Shown in pieces: positions 6,849-10,705 of a stretch of DNA of 10,705 nucleotides. Source of the DNA: SFEB01 sp964612455 (GTDB lineage Bacteria > Bacillota > Clostridia > Christensenellales > CAG-314); assembly GCA_964612455.1 (NCBI GenBank), contig CAZTCB010000038.1, forward strand, positions 1 to 10,705, read 5' to 3'. The notes beneath the pieces are model-generated. The model was not told the origin of the DNA. It did not search any database and was given only the letters and a program-made list of their open reading frames with translations. The stretch's first letter is position 1. Each line of letters opens with the position of its first letter. Made by a program: the position numbers and the translations under genes.

Positions 6849-8549
6849 ATGGCGTTTGACGCAATCAATTTATCGCAGATACTGAAAGAACAACGTTTAC
6901 TTTTAACGGGCGGCAAAATCAACAAAATTTTTATGCCCGAAAAAGACGAAGTGGTATTGACAATCTTTAATAAAAAAACGTTTAAACTACTCTTTAGTTG
7001 CAACAACAACGTGAATCGCATTTTAATCACGCAACAAGATACGCAAAATCCGCTGACTGCGCCGTCTTTTTGTATGCTATTGCGAAAATACCTCATAGGA
7101 GGCACCGTTTCGGATATTTATCAGCAGCCGTTTGAACGCGTTGCCGATTTTTCGATAACCACCAAAAACGAACTCGGCTATTCCTACGTCGTGCACCTGA
7201 TTTTTGAACTGACGGGGCGAGACAGCAACCTCATACTCACCGACTCAAACTACAAAATAATCGATAGTTTACGTCATTTTTCTTGCGATCTCCAATCTGC
7301 AAGAGTAATACTGCCCAACGCAACGTATCGTTTCTTTTCGGCTCAGACAGACAAATTTTTGCCTACCGACACCGAAAAAATCGATATTTTTGCCGAAAAA
7401 GTTGATAATCCGAGACAGTTTTTGACCGAAAAAGTCCTCGGTATATGCTCTTCTACCGCAAACGAAGTTTGCCATATCGCAGATAACGAAAATAAAAGCC
7501 TTGGTCATGCATTAAAAATTTATATCGATAAATTTAACGACGCCCTACATCCCAACGTTGTTTTAAACGGCAAGACATCATGCGACGTCTTTCCGTTTGA
7601 GTATGATAGCCGTAGAGGTGAAAGAATTTTTTTTGATACGCTCAACGCGGCACATGATTTTTTTTACTCTCAAAAAAACAAGACACAACGTTTCGCAGAA
7701 CGAACCAAGAGCATTTCCACAAACCTGAAAAACGCTATCGCTCGCACCGAAAAAAAACTCGGCATCCAACGACAAGCCATACTCGATGCTCAAACCAATA
7801 CCGAAAGCAAACTATTTGGCGATTTGATACTATCAAATCTGCATTTAATAAAAAAGAATTCCGAAAAAGTTACTGTCGTAAATTACTATGACGAAAATAG
7901 TACAATGATTGACATTCCACTCGACGCCAGCCTTTCTCCGCAACAAAACGCTCAGGCGTATTACAAAAAATATGCCAAACTAAAAAGTAGCCTTAATCAC
8001 AACACGGAATTGGTAAAAGAAAACGAACAACTTCTCGATTACCTGCAAGGCGTGGTAAAAAATCTTTCTTTTTGCGAAACGGACGACGATATCGCCGAAG
8101 TCACCAAGGAATTGGTTGATAAAAAAATTATCAAAACCAAAACAAACGTTTCCGAACACAAAAAAAATCAAAACCACCCCACACGACCGTTACACTATAA
8201 CGTAGATGGTTTTGATATTTATGTCGGTAAAAACAATATACAAAATGATTTTGTTACGTTTAAACTTGCAAACGCACATGACGTTTGGCTGCATACCCAA
8301 AAAATTCACAGTAGTCATGCCGTAATAATAAAACAAAAAGGAGATATTCCCGATGACGTGATTTTAAAAACGGCAGAAATCGTTGCCCACTACTCTCAGG
8401 CTTCGGCAGGCTCAAAAATTGCTGTTGATTACTGTCAAAAAAAGTTTGTAAAAAAGCCAAACGGCTCACCCTTAGGGTTTGTTGTTTATACGGACTTTAA
8501 CACAATTTTAGTAAACCCTAATCAACATAAAGAATTTTTAGTAATATGA
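6849..8549 (+). CDS. rqcH: Ribosome quality control protein RqcH (NFACT family)
   Basis: A 566-residue member of the NFACT/Rqc2 family (older names FbpA, YloA, fibronectin-binding protein). Bacterial RqcH binds 50S subunits carrying stalled peptidyl-tRNA and adds C-terminal alanine tails that mark the chain for degradation. Visible parts: NFACT-N starting MAFDAINLSQIL with GGKINKI (21-27) and the ELTGRDSNLIL segment (120-130); a charged helical or coiled-coil middle (about 275-430); and the NFACT-R domain (about 447-556) with HDVWLHTQKIHSSHAVI (477-493) and the SAGSKIAVDY segment (519-528). The position usually written D97-R98 in B. subtilis appears to be E96-R97 here. Start ATG has GGAGG seven bases upstream. 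It is divergent from tig-clpP-clpX, sharing a 133-bp intergenic region. There is no signal peptide, consistent with a cytoplasmic role rather than adhesion. Confidence 0.95.
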   Translation: MAFDAINLSQILKEQRLLLTGGKINKIFMPEKDEVVLTIFNKKTFKLLFSCNNNVNRILITQQDTQNPLTAPSFCMLLRKYLIGGTVSDIYQQPFERVADFSITTKNELGYSYVVHLIFELTGRDSNLILTDSNYKIIDSLRHFSCDLQSARVILPNATYRFFSAQTDKFLPTDTEKIDIFAEKVDNPRQFLTEKVLGICSSTANEVCHIADNENKSLGHALKIYIDKFNDALHPNVVLNGKTSCDVFPFEYDSRRGERIFFDTLNAAHDFFYSQKNKTQRFAERTKSISTNLKNAIARTEKKLGIQRQAILDAQTNTESKLFGDLILSNLHLIKKNSEKVTVVNYYDENSTMIDIPLDASLSPQQNAQAYYKKYAKLKSSLNHNTELVKENEQLLDYLQGVVKNLSFCETDDDIAEVTKELVDKKIIKTKTNVSEHKKNQNHPTRPLHYNVDGFDIYVGKNNIQNDFVTFKLANAHDVWLHTQKIHSSHAVIIKQKGDIPDDVILKTAEIVAHYSQASAGSKIAVDYCQKKFVKKPNGSPLGFVVYTDFNTILVNPNQHKEFLVI

Positions 8550-8794
8550 CAGCTTCTGACTTAACAACATTGCTCGGACCTATTTGCAACAATATTTGTG
8601 CAGCTACAACTCCAAAGTCAAAGTATGATTCTTTTTGCATGTGGTTAAAACTTTTTAAAATAATGGTACTATCGTTGGCTATATTTCCAAACGATTGAGC
8701 AGCAACTATTTCGCTTACGAGCAGCAATAACCGCATAAATACGGTTTGACTTTTATAGCACTATAAAATCTTTTAAGATGCATATCTCATATCA
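8550..8794. other. Intergenic stretch with weak short ORFs on both strands
   Basis: About 245 bases between the rqcH stop and the palindromic terminator. A plus-strand 50-codon ORF (8546-8698) starts with an ATG that overlaps the rqcH TGA as ATGA, but has no clear SD of its own. A minus-strand 72-codon ORF (8518-8736) begins MRLLLLVSEIVAAQSFGNIA, lacks an SD, and its end overlaps rqcH. The two overlap, so at most one is likely real. Neither product was recognised. The region may simply be a long 3' untranslated segment of rqcH or a degraded gene. Confidence 0.3.
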
Positions 8795-8826
8795 AAAACC
8801 CCGCGTTCTGCAGAACGCGGGGTTTT
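8795..8826. terminator. Perfect 32-bp palindrome, bidirectional terminator
   Basis: AAAACCCCGCGTTCTG (8795-8810) is followed directly by its exact reverse complement (8811-8826). The GC-rich core lies between AAAA and TTTT, so a transcript from either strand forms a strong stem ending in Us (four on plus, five on minus). It sits between the convergent genes rqcH and the prepilin gene, 55 bases after the latter's stop, and probably ends both transcripts. Confidence 0.85.
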
Positions 8827-8881
8827 ATGACTCTCATAACGGTAAAAAGCTTTTCTCTTTACTGATTTATAAATCTTTATA

Positions 8882-10216
8882 CTAAGAGCTTTGCTTCTTT
8901 CCTTTAATCGCTGATAGTGCATTCACAGTATCGATAGCCGTATATAACCTCAAGTCATTATTGGAACTTACTGTGATAGTACCGTTTCCATAGTTTTTTT
9001 CGTCTCCTATAAACCCGATTTGTGCAGTGGACACTCTATATTCCGTCTTCGCGTCATTACTATACTTAACAATTTCGTAAGTAACGCCTTCATTAGTATG
9101 AGTGAGCACTTCGTTTGAGTAAATACCCACAGAAGAACCACTGACGTTAAGGGTATTTACAGTAAACGGGCTGGTATTGCTTTCTACTTCTTTCAGTCCG
9201 TTGTAAACACCAAACACTATGCCTGCCTCGCCCTGCAAAGATGATACCCTACAATTGTTGATATTTACATTCGTAAACGTGACTTTATTTCCGCCACAAA
9301 AATAGCCAACGAGCACTCCCACTTTTTTTTCACCTTGTACAGTGCTGTTCTCTACCGTTACGTTTTCAAAAATTGCATCACCCGTGCAATATCCGGCAAA
9401 AAATCCAGATTGACTAGCACCATATCCACCAATTACTGCATCCTTAATAGTAATGTTTTTGACGGTCAGGCTCTTTACCTTATTAAACAAAGAGTGCCCG
9501 TAAGTATTAGACAATTCACCTGCTGCACTGTAACCTGCAACTGTGTGTGCATCGCTAACATACAGTCCGGTAATTGTACGCGCAGTATTATCGTCAGACG
9601 ACTTCATGACCACGTTGACACTCTCTTTATCAGCAAAACAAACATCAGCCCCCTGCAAGTCGATATCCGTTTTCAATACAATTTCTACCGTTTTGTCCTT
9701 GAGTATAGTTTCATTTTCTTGCGTTAATTCTGCCGCCTTTACAAAATCCGCAGCACTATTTACATCGAAAGAATAAGTACCATTATTTTCTGTCGGCAAT
9801 GCCGTTATCGTCGATGAAGTCGTATCAAAACTACCGTCGAGGGCATACCAACCCGACTGCTCAGCAATATTGCTTGGATAAATTATTTCTTTTGCCTCCC
9901 TGTCGTAATAAACAACAGTATTAATACTCTTTACCCAGTAAAAACATCTGTTAGAATAAAGCGGCTTATAATCTTCTGCTGTAAAACCAACATCTGCAAG
10001 AACAGCATAAAACTCATCAAAAGAAGTAGGCGCGACTGCTCCATCAATTGCCAAGGCAGTATTCATTTGGTTGACAGCTTGGATATCTGCCGAAGTGTTG
10101 GCCTTTTTGATGATACTGCTAAACGTCGGGATAAGTACCGCCGCGAGTATCGCGATTACTGCGATGACTACTATCAATTCTATGATTGTAAAGCCTTTTT
10201 TATTGTTTCTTTTCAT
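8882..10216 (-). CDS. Type IV prepilin-like protein with beta-repeat domain
   Basis: A 444-residue secreted or surface protein with a class III (type IV pilin/pseudopilin) leader. A short basic leader MKRNNKKG is followed by FTIIELIVVIAVIAILAAVLIP; cleavage is expected after G8, with F9 as +1 and E13 as the conserved Glu5, and 9-29 as the hydrophobic helix. Residues 30-60 continue the helix. Residues 65-115 form a small domain (FYWVKSINTVVYYDREAKEIIY). Residues from about 145 to 420 are Asn/Thr/Val/Gly-rich with recurrent strands: LTVKNITIKDAVIG (250-263), IFENVTVENSTVQG (282-295), VTFTNVNINNCRVSS (312-326), FTVNTLNVSGSSVG (351-364). This suggests a right-handed beta-helix-like passenger. It is far longer than a major pilin (about 150). 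AGGAG (10226-10230) lies nine bases before the ATG. No prepilin peptidase or assembly ATPase is present nearby. The function is unknown; a pilus-tip, adhesin or glycan-binding role is conjecture. Confidence 0.85.
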   Translation of the reverse strand: MKRNNKKGFTIIELIVVIAVIAILAAVLIPTFSSIIKKANTSADIQAVNQMNTALAIDGAVAPTSFDEFYAVLADVGFTAEDYKPLYSNRCFYWVKSINTVVYYDREAKEIIYPSNIAEQSGWYALDGSFDTTSSTITALPTENNGTYSFDVNSAADFVKAAELTQENETILKDKTVEIVLKTDIDLQGADVCFADKESVNVVMKSSDDNTARTITGLYVSDAHTVAGYSAAGELSNTYGHSLFNKVKSLTVKNITIKDAVIGGYGASQSGFFAGYCTGDAIFENVTVENSTVQGEKKVGVLVGYFCGGNKVTFTNVNINNCRVSSLQGEAGIVFGVYNGLKEVESNTSPFTVNTLNVSGSSVGIYSNEVLTHTNEGVTYEIVKYSNDAKTEYRVSTAQIGFIGDEKNYGNGTITVSSNNDLRLYTAIDTVNALSAIKGKKQSS

Positions 10217-10278
10217 ATTTCTTTTCTCCTATTATATTTTTTTGTTTGTGGTTGATTTAAAAAATAAAACGGGAGTTA

Positions 10279-10705
10279 TCAGTTATTAAACCGACAGTTT
10301 AATATAAATATCTTTTTCGTTTTCGTTAAATCGATAGAAGTAACGAAACGTTTTGTTCTTTCGTCATCGGTAACGAGTCTCTCGATTCGCCGCGAAGAAA
10401 GTTTCTCCGCAACGTATCTCACCGTACGGAACACGAGGTAACTCATGATTACCGCTATCCCGATTTGCATGAGTAACAACATGGACGGCGCAATGTACGC
10501 GTCACCGAATGCGGCTACGAATACGTCGTTTATCGCGACGTAAGCGCTTTCTCCTACTATCCGACTCGCAAAGTCGGCAGTAATATTTACCGTAAAAATC
10601 CAGACCAACGACAGTAAAAACAACTCGCCGAAAGCAACGTATGCCAAAATTCTCTGCCTCTTTGCAAGCAGAGCGACAAACAGCATATTTATCAATAAGT
10701 AAATG
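10279..10705 (-). CDS. Small membrane protein, 5' end beyond window
   Basis: The reading frame is open to the right edge, so the gene is probably partial at its 5' end. Internal candidates TTG (10695) and ATG (10686) have no visible SD. The visible part has about 138 residues: basic KRQR, a first transmembrane segment (ILAYVAFGELFLLSLVWIFTV, counted 16-36 from the TTG), a connecting stretch of about 33 residues with N and D, a second segment (PSMLLLMQIGIAVIMSYLVFR, about 70-90), then a basic, charged tail (KLSSRRIERLVTDDERTKRF) likely cytoplasmic by the positive-inside rule. I do not recognise the family. It lies 62 bases upstream of the prepilin-like gene on the same strand, so cotranscription is possible, which might suggest a shared surface role. 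Confidence 0.6.
   Translation of the reverse strand, partial: IYLLINMLFVALLAKRQRILAYVAFGELFLLSLVWIFTVNITADFASRIVGESAYVAINDVFVAAFGDAYIAPSMLLLMQIGIAVIMSYLVFRTVRYVAEKLSSRRIERLVTDDERTKRFVTSIDLTKTKKIFILNCRFNN
10284..10304 (-). repeat. 8-bp hairpin at the 3' end of the membrane-protein gene
   Basis: TATTAAAC (10284-10291) pairs with GTTTAATA (10297-10304) across a 5-base loop, spanning the last codons before the stop at 10281-10279. On the minus strand a T-run appears only some 15 bases further on, so it is a poor terminator. It might stabilise or attenuate the message between the membrane-protein and prepilin-like genes. The AT-rich stem gives modest confidence. Confidence 0.3.

Noticed and set aside
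9335..9727. Plus-strand ORF of 130 codons inside the prepilin-like gene
   Set aside because: It is antisense to the repeat domain, has no SD, and is Cys/Ile/Thr-rich as expected from reverse reading of Asn/Val-rich repeats.
10231..10236. TATAAT as the -10 of the prepilin-like gene
   Set aside because: It directly abuts the SD, so a transcript starting 7 bases downstream would lack the ribosome binding site.
10067..10289. Plus-strand ORFs with hydrophobic stretches opposite the prepilin leader
   Set aside because: The hydrophobicity is the complement of the prepilin leader and the T-rich upstream region; no ribosome binding site is present.

Overview
The window looks like a chromosomal segment of an AT-rich, low-GC Gram-positive (Firmicutes/Clostridia-type) bacterium. 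The evidence is Shine-Dalgarno (SD) sites of the GGAGG type, sigma-A-like promoters, the gene set tig-clpP-clpX-lon-engB, a bacterial RqcH, and a type IV prepilin-like gene carrying a large beta-repeat domain of the sort found in uncultured gut Clostridia. The placement below class level is inference; there is no rRNA or other marker here to fix it.

Layout from left to right. Positions 1-446 hold no convincing gene. They contain a T-rich stretch, a 13-bp perfect hairpin, two terminator-like hairpins pointing rightward, and a probable terminator for the leftward engB transcript. Positions 447-3376 (minus strand) are lon followed by engB, with their own promoter (-10 at 3409-3414). A strong minus-strand terminator at 3462-3490 separates them from positions 3536-6715 (minus strand), the operon tig-clpP-clpX. 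A 133-bp divergent promoter region follows (6716-6848), with two back-to-back promoters and two inverted repeats. rqcH then runs rightward (6849-8549). After about 245 bases without a convincing gene comes a perfect 32-bp palindrome that probably ends transcription from both sides. On the minus strand then lie a prepilin-like gene (8882-10216) and, at the right edge, the 3' part of a small membrane protein gene.

How the genes fit together. The left three quarters is a protein quality-control locus: trigger factor folds nascent chains at the ribosome exit; ClpX and ClpP form the ClpXP unfoldase-protease; Lon is the second AAA+ protease; EngB is a GTPase for 50S ribosome assembly; RqcH recognises stalled 50S subunits and adds alanine tails. 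In Bacillus subtilis these tails are degraded by ClpXP (established knowledge), so the head-to-head placement of rqcH with tig-clpP-clpX brings a tagging enzyme and its protease into one regulatory neighbourhood. The right end is an unrelated accessory region for a cell-surface or pilus-like protein.

No tRNA, rRNA, CRISPR array, insertion sequence or defence-system gene was seen. The core genes are intact and ordinary; the less explained parts are the divergent control region, the structured left end, and the prepilin-like protein with its membrane-protein neighbour.
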